Shown here one piece after another: positions 1 through 9,987 of a stretch of 64,000 nt of DNA. The translations under genes and the position numbers were made by a program. Position 1 is the stretch's first letter. Each line of letters opens with the position of its first letter. The stretch is from Polytrichum commune (Eukaryota; Streptophyta; Polytrichopsida; Polytrichales; Polytrichaceae), in assembly GCA_950295325.1 (NCBI GenBank), contig OX485809.1, forward strand, positions 27,218,001 to 27,282,000, in the 5' to 3' direction. Under the pieces are notes generated by a model. That model saw nothing but the letters and a program-made list of their open reading frames with translations, was not told the origin of the DNA and searched no databases.

Positions 1-107
1 TTGGGTTAAAACCTTTTCCTGATTGGAGAAATGAAGTGTTAGAATAGGCACAAAGAGAGGAAACCGAAACCATGAAAAACCAAAAATGAATCATGAAGGA
101 GATGTAC

Positions 108-571
108 CAGTTCCATGAAACCACCCCATTGAAGGTAGCGGAAGTGCCAGAAAGCAAGCCAGAGCTGAAGATTCTTGAGACCGTCCTCACTCGTACAATT
201 CGATGATGCCCACCAAGCCTTGATAGCTAGGTACCTAGTCTCCGCCTCTTGCATAAAGGAAGCATTCCGATATTGAACGCAAAGGTGTCTATGTTGGTCT
301 TGTAACTCATGCTTTATATACAATTTTGTATGCTTTTCGAGCGATTGTTTCCAATGAAAAAAACAAGTGCGCTCACGACCCTCCATGGGAACTTTGGGAT
401 CCCCCAAACCATACACAATGCGAACAGCGTTCCAATTGGCTCGGGCACTCTCCGCCATGAAGCCTATAAAGTTTGGATGTGGGATACCGTGACGGGCTAT
501 GACGTGGTTGAGGTTCTGCCACAAGAGAATTTGGGCATCCTTATCCTCGGATTGGAAATCACAACATGAAA
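108..571 (-). pseudogene. Truncated exon of an unrecognised, possibly transposon-derived gene
   Basis: An open frame of about 150 codons reads leftwards from the satellite edge. Motifs visible are FMAESARANWNAV, ERTCFFHW, EAETRYLAIKAWW and LAFWHFRYLQWGGFM. These look like a genuine conserved protein and not a shadow frame: Trp/Cys/His are frequent and the composition differs from the neighbouring repeat. The frame probably ends at a splice donor (exon ending ...GGAACTG, then GTACAT) at 107/108, so later exons would lie left of the window. Upstream, its coding sequence runs straight into satellite at about 571, so the 5' part of the gene is missing. The style (FHW..S..KH, W.FWH) reminds me of Mutator-like/SWIM-associated plant proteins, but this is only an impression. 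Function not assigned. Confidence 0.5.
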
Positions 572-2274
572 TCTTGGACCACATTTTGACTTTCTTGTGT
601 ATGCTTGACTTAGCACTTAGATTCCGAGAGGCTAGGCCTCTCAAGGGTAATGGACCAGATTTCGCATTGTTTTGAATGTTTGAGTTAGCACTTAGATTCC
701 GAGAGGCTAGGCACTCAAGGGTTTTGGACCAGATTTCGCATTGATTTGAATGTTTGAGTTAGCACTTAGATTCCGAGAGGCTAGGCCTTGCAAGGGTAAT
801 GGACCAGATTTCGCATTGTTTTGTATGTTTGAGTTAGCACTTAGATTCCGAGAGGCTAGGCCTTTCAAGGATAATGGACCAAATTTTGACTTTGTTGTGT
901 ATGCTTGAGTTAGCACATACATTCCGAGAGGCTAGCCCTTTCAAAGGTAATGGACCAGATTTCGCATTGTTTTGAATGTTTGAGTTAGCACTTAGATTCC
1001 GAGAGGCTAGGCACTCAAGGGTCTTGGACCAGATTTCGCATTGATTTGAATGTTTGAGTTAGCACTTAGATTCCGAGAGGCTAGGCACTCAAGGGTTTTG
1101 GACCAGATTTTGCATTGATTTGAATGTTTGAGTTAGCACTTAGATTTCGAGAGGCTAGGCCTTGCAAGGGTAATGGACCAGATTTCGCATTGTTTTGTAT
1201 GTTTGAGTTAGCACTTAGATTTCGAGAGGCTAGGCCTTGCAAGGGTAATGGACCAGATTTCGCATTGTTTTGTATGTTTGAGTTAGCACTTAGATTCCGA
1301 GAGGCTCGGCCTTTCAAGGGTAATGGACCAGATTTCGCATTGATTTGAATGTTTGAGTTAGCACTTAGATTCGGAGAGGCTAGGCCTTTCAAGGGTAATG
1401 AACCAGATTTCGCATTCATTTGAATGTTTGAGTTAGCACTTAGATTCCGAGAGGCTCGGCCTTTCAAGGGTAATGGACCAGATTTCACATTGTTTTGAAT
1501 GTTTGAGTTAGCACTTAGATTCCGAGAGGCTAGGCACTCAAGGGTTTTGGACCAGATTTCGCATTGATTTGAATGTTTGAGTTAGCACTTAGATTCCGAG
1601 AGGCTAGGCCTTGCAAGGGTAATGGACCAGATTTCGCATTGTTTTGTATGTTTGAGTTAGCACTTAGATTCCGAGAGGCTCGGCCTTTCAAGGGTAATGG
1701 ACCAGATTTCGCATTGATTTGAATGTTTGAGTTAGCACTTAGATTCCGAGAGGCTAGGCCTTTCAAGGACAATGGACCAGATTTCGCATTGATTTGAATG
1801 TTTGAGTTAGCACTTAGATTTCGAGAGGCTAGGCCTTTCAAGGGTAATGGACCAGATTTCGCATTGATTTGAATGTTTGAGTAAGCACTTAGATTCCGAA
1901 GTGCTAGGCACTCAAGGGTAATGGACCATATTTGAAATTGATTTGAATGTTTGAGTTAGCACTTAGATTCCGAGAGGCTAGGCCTTTCAAGGGTAATGCA
2001 CCAGATTTCGCATTGATTTGAATGTTTGAGTTAGCACTTAGATTCCGAAGTGGTAGGCACTCAAGGGTAATGGACCATATTTCAAATTGATTTGAATGTT
2101 TGAGTTAGCACTTAGATTCCGAGAGGCTAGGCACTCAAGGGTTTGGGACCAGATTTCGCATTGATTTGAAAGTTTGAGTTAGCACTTAGATTCCGAGAGG
2201 CTAGGCACTCAAGGGTTTGGGACCAGATTTCGCATTGATTTGAAAGTTTGAGTTAGCACTTAGATTCCGAGAGG

Positions 2275-4217
2275 CTAGGCACTCAAGGGTTTTGGACCAG
2301 ATTTCGCATTGATTTGAATGTTTGAGTTAGCACTTAGATTCCGAGAGGCTAGGCCTTGCAAGGGTAATGGACCAGATTTCGCATTGTTTTGTATGTTGGA
2401 GTTAGCACTTAGATTCCGAGAGGCTCGGCATTTCAAGGGTAATGGACCAGATTTCGCATTGATTTGAATGTTTGAGTTAGCACTTAGATTCCGAGAGGCT
2501 AGGCCTTTCAAGGGTAATGGACCAGATTTTGACTTTGTTGTGTATCCTTGAGTTAGCACTTAGATTCCAAGAGGCTAGGCCTTTCAAGGGTAATGGACCA
2601 GATTTCGCATTGATTTGAAAGTTTGAGTTAGCACTTAGATTCCGAGAGGCTAGGCACTCAAGGGTTTGGGACCAGATTTCGCATTGATTTGAAAGTTTGA
2701 GTTAGCACTTAGATTCCGAGAGGCTAGGCACTCAAGGGTTTTGGACCAGATTTCGCATTGATTTGAATGTTTGAGTTAGCACTTAGATTCCGAGAGGCTA
2801 GGCCTTGCAAGGGTAATGGACCAGATTTCGCATTGTTTTGTATGTTGGAGTTAGCACTTAGATTCCGAGAGGCTCGGCATTTCAAGGGTAATGGACCAGA
2901 TTTCGCATTGATTTGAATGTTTGAGTTAGCACTTAGATTCCGAGAGGCTAGGCCTTTCAAGGGTAATGGACCAGATTTTGACTTTGTTGTGTATCCTTGA
3001 GTTAGCACTTAGATTCCAAGAGGCTAGGCCTTTCAAGGGTAATGGACCAGATTTCGCATTGATTTGAATGTTTGAGTTAGCACTTAGATTCCGAGAGGCT
3101 AGGCACTCAAGGGTCTTGGACCAGATTTTGCATTGATTTGAATGTTTGAGTTAACACTTAGATTCCGAGACGCTAGGCACTCAAGGGTCTTGGACCAGAT
3201 TTCGAATTGATTTGAATGTTTGAGTTAGCACTTAGATTCCGAGAGGCTAGACCTTTCAAGGACAGTGGACCAGATTTCGCATTGATTTGAATGTTCGAAT
3301 TAGCACTTAGATTCCGAGAGGCTAGGCCTTTCAAGGGTAATGGACCAGATTTCGCATTGATTTGAATGTTTGAGTTAGCACTTAGATTCCGAAGTGCTAG
3401 GCACTCAAGGGTTTGGGACCAGATTTCGCATTGATTTGAAAGTTTGAGTTAGCACTTAGATTCCGAGAGGCTAGGCACTCAAGGGTTTTGGACCAGATTT
3501 CGCATTGATTTGAATGTTTGAGTTAGCACTTAGATTCCGAGAGGCTAGGCCTTGCAAGGGTAATGGACCAGATTTCGCATTGTTTTGTATGTTGGAGTTA
3601 GCACTTAGATTCCGAGAGGCTCGGCATTTCAAGGGTAATGGACCAGATTTCGCATTGATTTGAATGTTTGAGTTAGCACTTAGATTCCGAGAGGCTAGGC
3701 CTTTCAAGGGTAATGGACCAGATTTTGACTTTGTTGTGTATCCTTGAGTTAGCACTTAGATTCCAAGAGGCTAGGCCTTTCAAGGGTAATGGACCAGATT
3801 TCGCATTGATTTGAATGTTTGAGTTAGCACTTAGATTCCGAGAGGCTAGGCACTCAAGGGTCTTGGACCAGATTTTGCATTGATTTGAATGTTTGAGTTA
3901 ACACTTAGATTCCGAGACGCTAGGCACTCAAGGGTCTTGGACCAGATTTCGCATTGATTTGAATGTTTGAGTTAGCACTTAGATTCCGAGAGGCTAGACC
4001 TTTCAAGGACAGTGGACCAGATTTCGCATTGATTTGAATGTTCGAATTAGCACTTAGATTCCGAGAGGCTAGGCCTTTCAAGGGTAATGGACCAGATTTC
4101 GCATTGATTTGAATGTTTGAGTTAGCACTTAGATTCCGAAGTGCTAGGCACTCAAGGGTAATGGACCATATTTCAAATTGATTGAATGTTTGAGTTAGCA
4201 CTTAGATTCCGAGAGGC
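2275..4217. repeat. Higher-order duplications inside satellite block 1
   Basis: A marker variant (tail GTATGTTGGAGTTAGCAC) recurs at about 2393, 2842 and 3591. The segment at 2275-2723 is repeated in order at 2724-3172 (449 bp, six units). The segment at 2724-3470 is repeated at 3471-4217 (747 bp, ten units), including the rare variants GAGACGCTAGG and GAATGTTCGAATTAGC. This is the pattern of recent unequal exchange of multi-unit blocks. Confidence 0.85.
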
Positions 4218-6079
4218 TAGGCCTTTCAAGGGTAATGGACCAGATTTCGCATTGTTTTGAATGTTTGAGTTAGCACTTAGATTCCGAAGTGCTAGGCACT
4301 CAAGGATAATGGACCATATTCCAAATTGATTTAAATGTTTGAGTTAGCACTTAGATTCCGAGAGGCTAGGCACTCAAGGGTCTTGGACCAGATTTCAAAT
4401 TGATTTCAATGTTTGAGTTAGCACTTAGATTCCGAGAGGCTAGGCGTTTCAAGGGTGATGGACCACATTTTGACTTTGTTGTGTATGCTTGAGTTAGCAC
4501 TTAGATTCCGAGAGGCTAGGCCTCTCAAGGGTAATGGACCAGATTTCGCATTGATTTGAATGTTTGAGTTAGCACTTAGATTCCGAGAGGCTAGGCCTTT
4601 CAACGATAATGGACCAAATTTTGACTTTGTTGTGTATGCTTGAGTTAGCACATACATTCCGAGAGGCTAGGCCTTTCAAGGGTAATGGACCAGATTTCGC
4701 ATTGTTTTGAATGTTTGAGTTAGCACTTAGATTCCGAGAGGCTAGGCACTCAAGGGTAATGGACCATATTCCAAATTGATTTGAATGTTTGAGTTAGCAC
4801 TTAGATTCCGAGAGGCTAGGCACTCAAGGGTCTTGGACCAGATTTCAAATTGATTTGAATGTTTGAGTTAGCACTTAGATTCCGAGAGGCTAGGCCTTTC
4901 AAGGGTGATGGACCAGATTTTGACTTTGTTGTGTATGCTTGAGTTAGCACTTAGATTCCGAGAGGCTAGGCACTCAAGGGTCTTGGACCACATTTTGACT
5001 TTGTTGTGTATGCTTGAGTTAGCACTTAGATTCCGAGAGGCTAGGCCTCTCAAGGGTAATGGACCAGATTTCGCATTGATTTGAATGTTTGAGTTAGCAC
5101 TTAGATTCCGAGAGGCTAGGCACTCAAGGGTCTTGGACCAGATTTCGCATTGATTTGAATGTTTGAGTTAGCACTTAGATTCCGAGAGGCTAGGCCTTTC
5201 AAGGGTAAGGGACCAGATTTCGCATTGTTTTGAATGTTTGAGTTAGCACTTAGATTCCGAGAGGCTAGGCACTCAAGGGTTTTGGACCAGATTTCGCATT
5301 GATTTGAAAGTTTGAGTTAGCACTTACATTCCGAGAGGCTAGGCACTCAAGGGTTTTGGACCAGATTTCGCATTGATTTGAATGTTTGAGTTAGCACTTA
5401 GATTCCGAGAGGGTAGGCCCTTCAAGGGTAATGGACCAGATTTCGCATTGATTTGAATGTTTGAGTTAGCACTTAGATTCCGAGAGGCTAGGCCTTTAGA
5501 GGGTAATGGACCAGATTTTGACTTTGTTGTGTATCCTTGAGTTAGCACTTAGATTCCGAGAGGCTAGGCCTTTCAAGGGAATGGACCAGATTTCAAATTG
5601 ATTTGAATGTTTGAGTTAGCACTTAGATTCCGAGAGGCTAGGCACTCAAGGGTCTTGGACCAGATTTCGCATTGATTTGAATGTTTGAGTTAGCACTTAG
5701 ATTCCGAGAGGCTAGGCCTTTTAAGGACAATGGACCAGATTTCAAATTGAATTGAATGTTTGAGTTAGCACTTAGATTCCGAGAGGCTAGGCCTTTCAAG
5801 AGTAATGGACCAGATTTCGCATTGATTTGAATGTTTGAATTAGCACTTAGATTTCGAGAGGCTAGGCACTCAAGGGTCTTGGACCAGATTTCGCATTGGT
5901 TTGAATGTTTGAGTTAGCACTTAGATTCCGAAGTGCTAGGCACTCAAGGGTAATGGACCATATTTCAAATTGATTTGAATGTTTGAGTTAGCACTTAGAT
6001 TCCGAGAGGCTAGGCCTTTCAAGGGTAATGGACCAGATTTTGACTTTGTTGTGTATCCTTGAGTTAGCACTTAGATTCC

Positions 6080-6084
6080 GAGAG
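6080..6084. other. Left TSD of element A (GAGAG)
   Basis: GAGAG precedes the LTR start TGTCGC and recurs at 24802-24806 directly after the LTR end GCGACA. Joining the two flanks restores a normal satellite unit (...GATTCCGAGAGGCTAGG...). Confidence 0.95.
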
Positions 6085-6214
6085 TGTCGCAACCCTTGCT
6101 AGGTCCCTTAATAATCTTGCCAATTTTCGTTTCTACCAAAGGTTACGAGCGCTAACCCTTCGCATTCCGCCATGCTAATGGATAGCTCCTCTTACCCCGG
6201 ACCAATAGTTCATA
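6085..6214 (-). repeat. Element A left LTR, first piece
   Basis: The first 130 bp (plus-strand view) of A's left LTR runs from TGTCGCAACCC to ...AGTTCATA, where element B is inserted. It resumes after B at 13220. Confidence 0.95.
6210..6214. other. Left TSD of element B (TCATA)
   Basis: TCATA flanks B here and at 13215-13219. Deleting B and one copy gives AGTTCATAGGAGGG, exactly the sequence of uninterrupted LTRs of the family (for example 15421-15434). Confidence 0.95.
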
Positions 6215-7187
6215 TGTCGCGCACCTCTCCATGAGGAGTGCCCGAAACACCATGGGCACAAGGGGGACCCCGGAGTGACACCCGGGACTTGTGGCGCCGT
6301 TGGTGAGAGGGCCCAAGTGATCCTAGTGTGGGTGAGGGCCCCGGGCGTTGGGAACGCCTCCCACCCACGAAGACTAGGAGGCACAAGGGCAAGGCCATGA
6401 GCTATGCGTAGCTCATGGCGTGGTGATTCTAGAATGCTCAAGAACACCTCAATCCGAGGTGTGAGCTAGGAGTTATGGCCATTTGAGTGGGGCGCTGTCC
6501 CGGGACAGCGCCCTGGTACAGCAGTGCCTGGGAGGGATTCCCGGGACTGCCAAGGTTCAAACAGGCATAACTTCCTCAAGACTTGCTCGAATGGAGCAAG
6601 TGAGGAGTCCATCGGCATCTACGTGAAGCGTAGATGAGGATGGAGTGGTTGGTTGTTATGATCAGACATCATACAAGGAAGTTATGATGGTCTGAAGCTG
6701 CTGGGGGGTTCTAGGCCCAGCAGCTAAAGGAAAATGTCCACTTGGCCCCAACTCTTGGTAGGGAGACAAGAGGTTGGTTGACGGTGGGGTAGGGGCCCCG
6801 CGTGAAGTCCTAGAGGCTTATATGGGTGAGGTGGTGTGGCCTCACCCACCCGAGGCGGAACGGCAAGGCCTCCATGGGCTTTGGCCTATTGTGAGGCCAT
6901 AGTTGCCTAGTATGGTTCGGGTTGTTGTAGTGTTGCTCCGGCAACGCGATGATCAACATAGGATTGGACTTCCATGGATGGAAGTCCACATTGGGGAAAT
7001 GGTTTACCGATTAAGGGGTGAGTCCCGAAAGCAAAGTAGGAGGGTTGGTTCCCTCCTATGAACTATTGGTCCGGGGTAAGAGGAGCTATCCATTAGCATG
7101 GCGGAATGCGAATGGTTAGCGCTCGTAACCTTTGCTAGAAACGAAAATTGGCAAGATGGTCAAGGAGGGCTAGCAAGGGTTGCGACA
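6215..7187 (+). repeat. Element B 5' LTR (973 bp)
   Basis: It runs TGTCGCGCACC...GGGTTGCGACA with a 6-bp terminal inverted repeat. It contains a chain of short inverted repeats, including a perfect 24-bp palindrome at 6490-6513 (arm GGGCGCTGTCCC). A weak TATA-like TTATATGG lies at 6818-6825. No open frame in it looks like a gene. Confidence 0.96.
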
Positions 7188-7189
7188 CG

Positions 7190-7201
7190 TGGTATCAGAG
7201 C
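7190..7201 (+). other. Primer-binding site of element B (tRNA-iMet type)
   Basis: TGGTATCAGAGC starts two bases after the 5' LTR end. This is the usual plant primer-binding site complementary to the 3' end of initiator methionine tRNA. Confidence 0.95.
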
Positions 7202-7210
7202 AGGGTTCCA

Positions 7211-8150
7211 AATTTTGAGCTCGCACTTTGAGGGAAACATGGCTATCAAAAAATGCGGGTTGTGATGGTGAGCCCGTGGTTTCCAAAAGGTTGTGAGGCT
7301 TAAATTGGAACAAGGATCATGTGCAAGTGGAGTTTGACCATACCATTGGTTCTAATGACAATGGTGGGCACTAAGGTGGATTCGGTAAGGAAATTGAAGG
7401 AGTGCTTTGAAGAGGGCTCCCACAAACCTCCAAAAGTATTTGGGGCCTAGAATACCGAATGCACCTAAAACCTTGGAGGGTATTAATTTTGGATTGAAAT
7501 TCCAATTTGAAATGCTTAAAAGGTGGTGATGTTGGAATTGGTGCAAATGAGGCACCCGGGGCCTCTTAAGGCCTATGTGCGCTATTCAAACGCACAAGTG
7601 AAGGATACACCTAAAATGGACGACCTTGTGAGACATGCATCGTTTTAGGTGGGAATTCAAAAGCGGGTGGTGAATTCCATGTCCGAGTCCCCAAAGCTTC
7701 TTGAGGACGTATCGGGAATCTTTAAGATTTGAAGAACATTGAAGTCGATGGTCCTAAAAAGAAGTTCGACGGCGTACCACCATGAAGTGGGTTTAGCCGA
7801 AAGAGGTCTCAAGGAAATGGGCATAAGTAGTGTGGCCGTTATACCAAGGCAAATCATGCTCGTTTCGCGGACACAATGTGGAAGGTGGCGTTGTGGTACC
7901 AAGCCAAATCATATTTGTGCCGTATGCGGAATGTTAGAAGTTGATTTTATGCTACTAATCCATATAATGTTTGGGCCGCGGACGGAATGTTACAATGTGA
8001 ATTGGTGGTACCAAGCTAGAACATATTTGTGCCGCGGACGGGATGTTAAAAGTTGGCTTTGCGGACCAAGCCAAAACATATTGTTGCCGTGGACCGAATG
8101 TTAGACTATGGCTTTGTGGCCAAGGCTAATAGCCTTAAGCCAAGGCCAAG
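7211..8150 (+). pseudogene. Element B gag-region remnant
   Basis: It starts with an ATG-led stretch (ATGGCTATCAAAAAATGCGG at 7240) equivalent to the start found in the other copies. All frames are then closed by many stops and shifts, so no gag product is readable. The 3' part (about 7850-8120) is made of degenerate tandem units of about 57 bp containing GTGCCGCGGACGGAATGTT. These are Cys-rich in one frame and may derive from a nucleocapsid zinc-knuckle region (inference only). Confidence 0.6.
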
Positions 8151-8253
8151 TCTTTTATACCTTGAGGCTCAAGTAATCGGAGATATGTCTCATGAGTTGA
8201 CAAAGAGGCAATGGACTCTTTCATGAGCCCAAAGCTCATAAGGGGGTTGGGGC

Positions 8254-8643
8254 TTGTCGATGCATAGAGCGGGCAAGCCCACCAAGGTGCGGTTTGCAAA
8301 GGGCGAACCGCATGAAGCAAAGGAAGCCGCGATGCATGTAACCTTTCAATGTGGGACATTGGATTTTTGTCAAAATTTCACACCAAGTGAAATAGATGAA
8401 ATGCATGTCATTGTGAAGGCCGCCTTCTTTGAAACTCACCTGATAGATGTGAGGTGCAAGCCGGTGTGCTTGCGGTGCATTATGATGTGTTATAATGACA
8501 AAGAATTGAAGTTCAAATTGACAAGGACTCCTATGGTAGGAGGATCTAAGTTGAATTTGGTCTTAATGGACCAAATGAAAAATAGAAAGCATAATGGACG
8601 TGGTTCAATTGGAGCAACTCCAAGGAACGTATGGGGAGGCTAG
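8254..8643 (+). pseudogene. Element B protease-like pol segment
   Basis: An open stretch of about 129 codons with HVTFQCGTLDFCQNFTPSEID followed by TRTPMVGG and KLNLVLMDQMK. It lies where the retroviral-type aspartic protease and the link to RT are expected in Ty3/gypsy pol. The same segment is conserved in C (19883-20254), D (36178-36567) and G (46413-46802), so it is a real former coding region. I see no intact D-(S/T)-G catalytic triplet. The start is not meaningful because upstream frames are broken. Confidence 0.6.
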
Positions 8644-8721
8644 GAAAGATGGGCCTCCCCCAAACAACATTGGTGTGATGTTGGTGAGATACAAGGATGT
8701 ATTCACCAATGTGTTGCCCAA

Positions 8722-8765
8722 AAAAAAATTGCCGCCAAGGAGTGAAAAATAACTTTGCTCAACAA
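8722..8765 (+). other. Element B: RT-core deletion junction
   Basis: The reading VLPKK.LPPRSE, which in Ty3/gypsy pol lies at the entry to RT, is followed within a few bases by NNFAQQEIEF, which lies after the YxDD box. The RT fingers and palm (around 200 residues in the family) are absent. The same junction (CCGCCAAGGAGTGAA then ACTTTGCTCAA) occurs in C, D and G. Confidence 0.8.
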
Positions 8766-8769
8766 GAGA

Positions 8770-9960
8770 TTGAGTTCTAGAGGTATGTGGTGACAAAGGA
8801 AGTTGGTGGACGAACATGAAGAATGTCAAGGCAATCCAAAAGGAGAATTGGCCCTTGATTCAAAAGGGCTTAGGTCATTTGTTGGCCTAGCCAATTAGTA
8901 CCACAACTTCATTCGAGAGTTTTCTAAGGTTCCTAGGATCTTATTCAACTTATTGAGGAAAATGGCTATCCCAAGAGTGGGATGAGCCTTGTCACCAAGC
9001 CTTTAGGGGGCTCAAAAACAAGTTCTCTTCGCCGCCCGTGCTTAAGTTCGCGGACTTTAACAAACCTTTTGAGGTGCATATGGGGGCGAGTAATTTTACA
9101 ATTGGCGGATGTTGATCCGAGATGGATGTCCATTGCATATGGGAGCATTAAGCTTAATGGTTGTCGAACCTAGTGCGATTTGTGAAAGAAAGGGCTATCC
9201 CAAGAGTGGGATGAGCCTTGTCCCCAAGTCTTTGGGGAGCTTAATACAAAGTTGTCTTTGCCACCCGTGTTCAAGTTCGCGGAGCTTGACAAACCTTTTG
9301 AGGTGCATACGGGGGGGGCGAGTGACTTTGCCATTGGCGGATGGTTAACGTAAGATGGATGGCCATTGCATATGAGAGTGTTAAGCTTGATGGTTATCCG
9401 ACCTTATCCGACTTGTGGAAGAATTGGCTATCCCAAGAGTGGGAGGAGCCTTGCCACCAAGTCTTTGGGGAGCTTGAGAGCAAGTTCTCTTAGACGCCCG
9501 TGCTCAAGTTCGCGGAGCTTGACAAACCTTTTGAGGTGCATACGGGGGTGAATGACTTTGCCAATGGCGGATTGTTGATTTAAGATGGATGGCCATTGCA
9601 TATGGGAGCATGAAGCTCGATGGTTATCAAAGAAGACAACCAACTCATGCCAAACAACTTCTTTGCCGTAGTGCATTACTTGAAGATGTGGCGACACTAT
9701 TTGGGGTCGCACAAAGCAAAGGTCTATATGGACAATGGGTCCTAAAAGAATTTTGACATTCAAGCGCAAGTGAGCGCCAAGTCATTGCGGTGGCATGATA
9801 GTTTGGCGCTTATGAACGTGGATTTGATCCACAAACCGGACCAAGGAAATGTGGTGCCGGATGCGCGAAGTAGACCGGAAGAGTTCCAAGCAATGAGAAC
9901 CATCCAAACCTTGTGGCTAATGTGTGCCGGCAAAGGAAACTTGTGATGCAAGATACGGGA
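8770..9960 (+). pseudogene. Element B post-RT linker and RNase H region with three tandem copies of a segment
   Basis: The linker after RT (LRSFVGLAN, then about SKV.R.L.NLL) is readable with stops. It is followed by three tandem copies of a segment of about 230 bp (each beginning GGCTATCCCAAGAGTGGG at 8964, 9193 and 9426). Each copy encodes a decayed WLSQEWDEPCHQ...LKSKLSSPPVLKFAE...FEVHTGAS...GG block, the N-terminal part of Ty3-type RNase H. After the third copy come the RNase H C-terminal half and the DALSR-like tail (VVPDARSRPEEFQ at about 9856-9894). No continuous frame exists. Confidence 0.75.
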
Positions 9961-9987
9961 GGGGTAAATTAACTACCCCAAAGCACA

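Larger units (their letters stand above)
572..6084. repeat. Satellite array block 1 (74/75-bp unit)
   Basis: About 73 head-to-tail copies of a unit of 75 bp (74 bp when the segment GGCCTTTCAAGGG is replaced by GGCACTCAAGGG). Each unit carries the core GAGTTAGCACTTAGATTCC, then GAGAGGCTAGG or GAAGTGCTAGG, then AAGGGTAATGGACC or AAGGGTCTTGGACC. It ends in one of three tails: TTTCGCATTGATTTGAATG, TTTCAAATTGATTTGAATG or TTTTGACTTTGTTGTGTATG. Head and tail variants are mixed between units. The block starts abruptly at a broken exon and ends at the TSD (GAGAG) of element A. It continues without loss at 24802, so this was a single array. Confidence 0.97.

Noticed and set aside
2275-3008. Repeated minus-strand open frames encoding a 25-residue repeat (NLSANSNIQINAKSGPLPLK)
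   Set aside because: They follow from a 75-bp unit being a multiple of three. The many 74-bp units break the frame, and no start, splice or non-repeat coding sequence is attached.
572-6084. CRISPR-like direct repeats
   Set aside because: Units are contiguous, without unique spacers, and the context is a eukaryotic satellite.
6818-6825. TATA box in the chromovirus LTR (TTATATGG)
   Set aside because: Weak match inside an inverted-repeat-rich region. No independent evidence for the transcription start, so mentioned only as a possibility.
7188-7210. Possible tRNA gene at GGTATCAGAGCAGGGTTCC
   Set aside because: Only the tRNA-complementary primer site next to an LTR. No cloverleaf arms follow.
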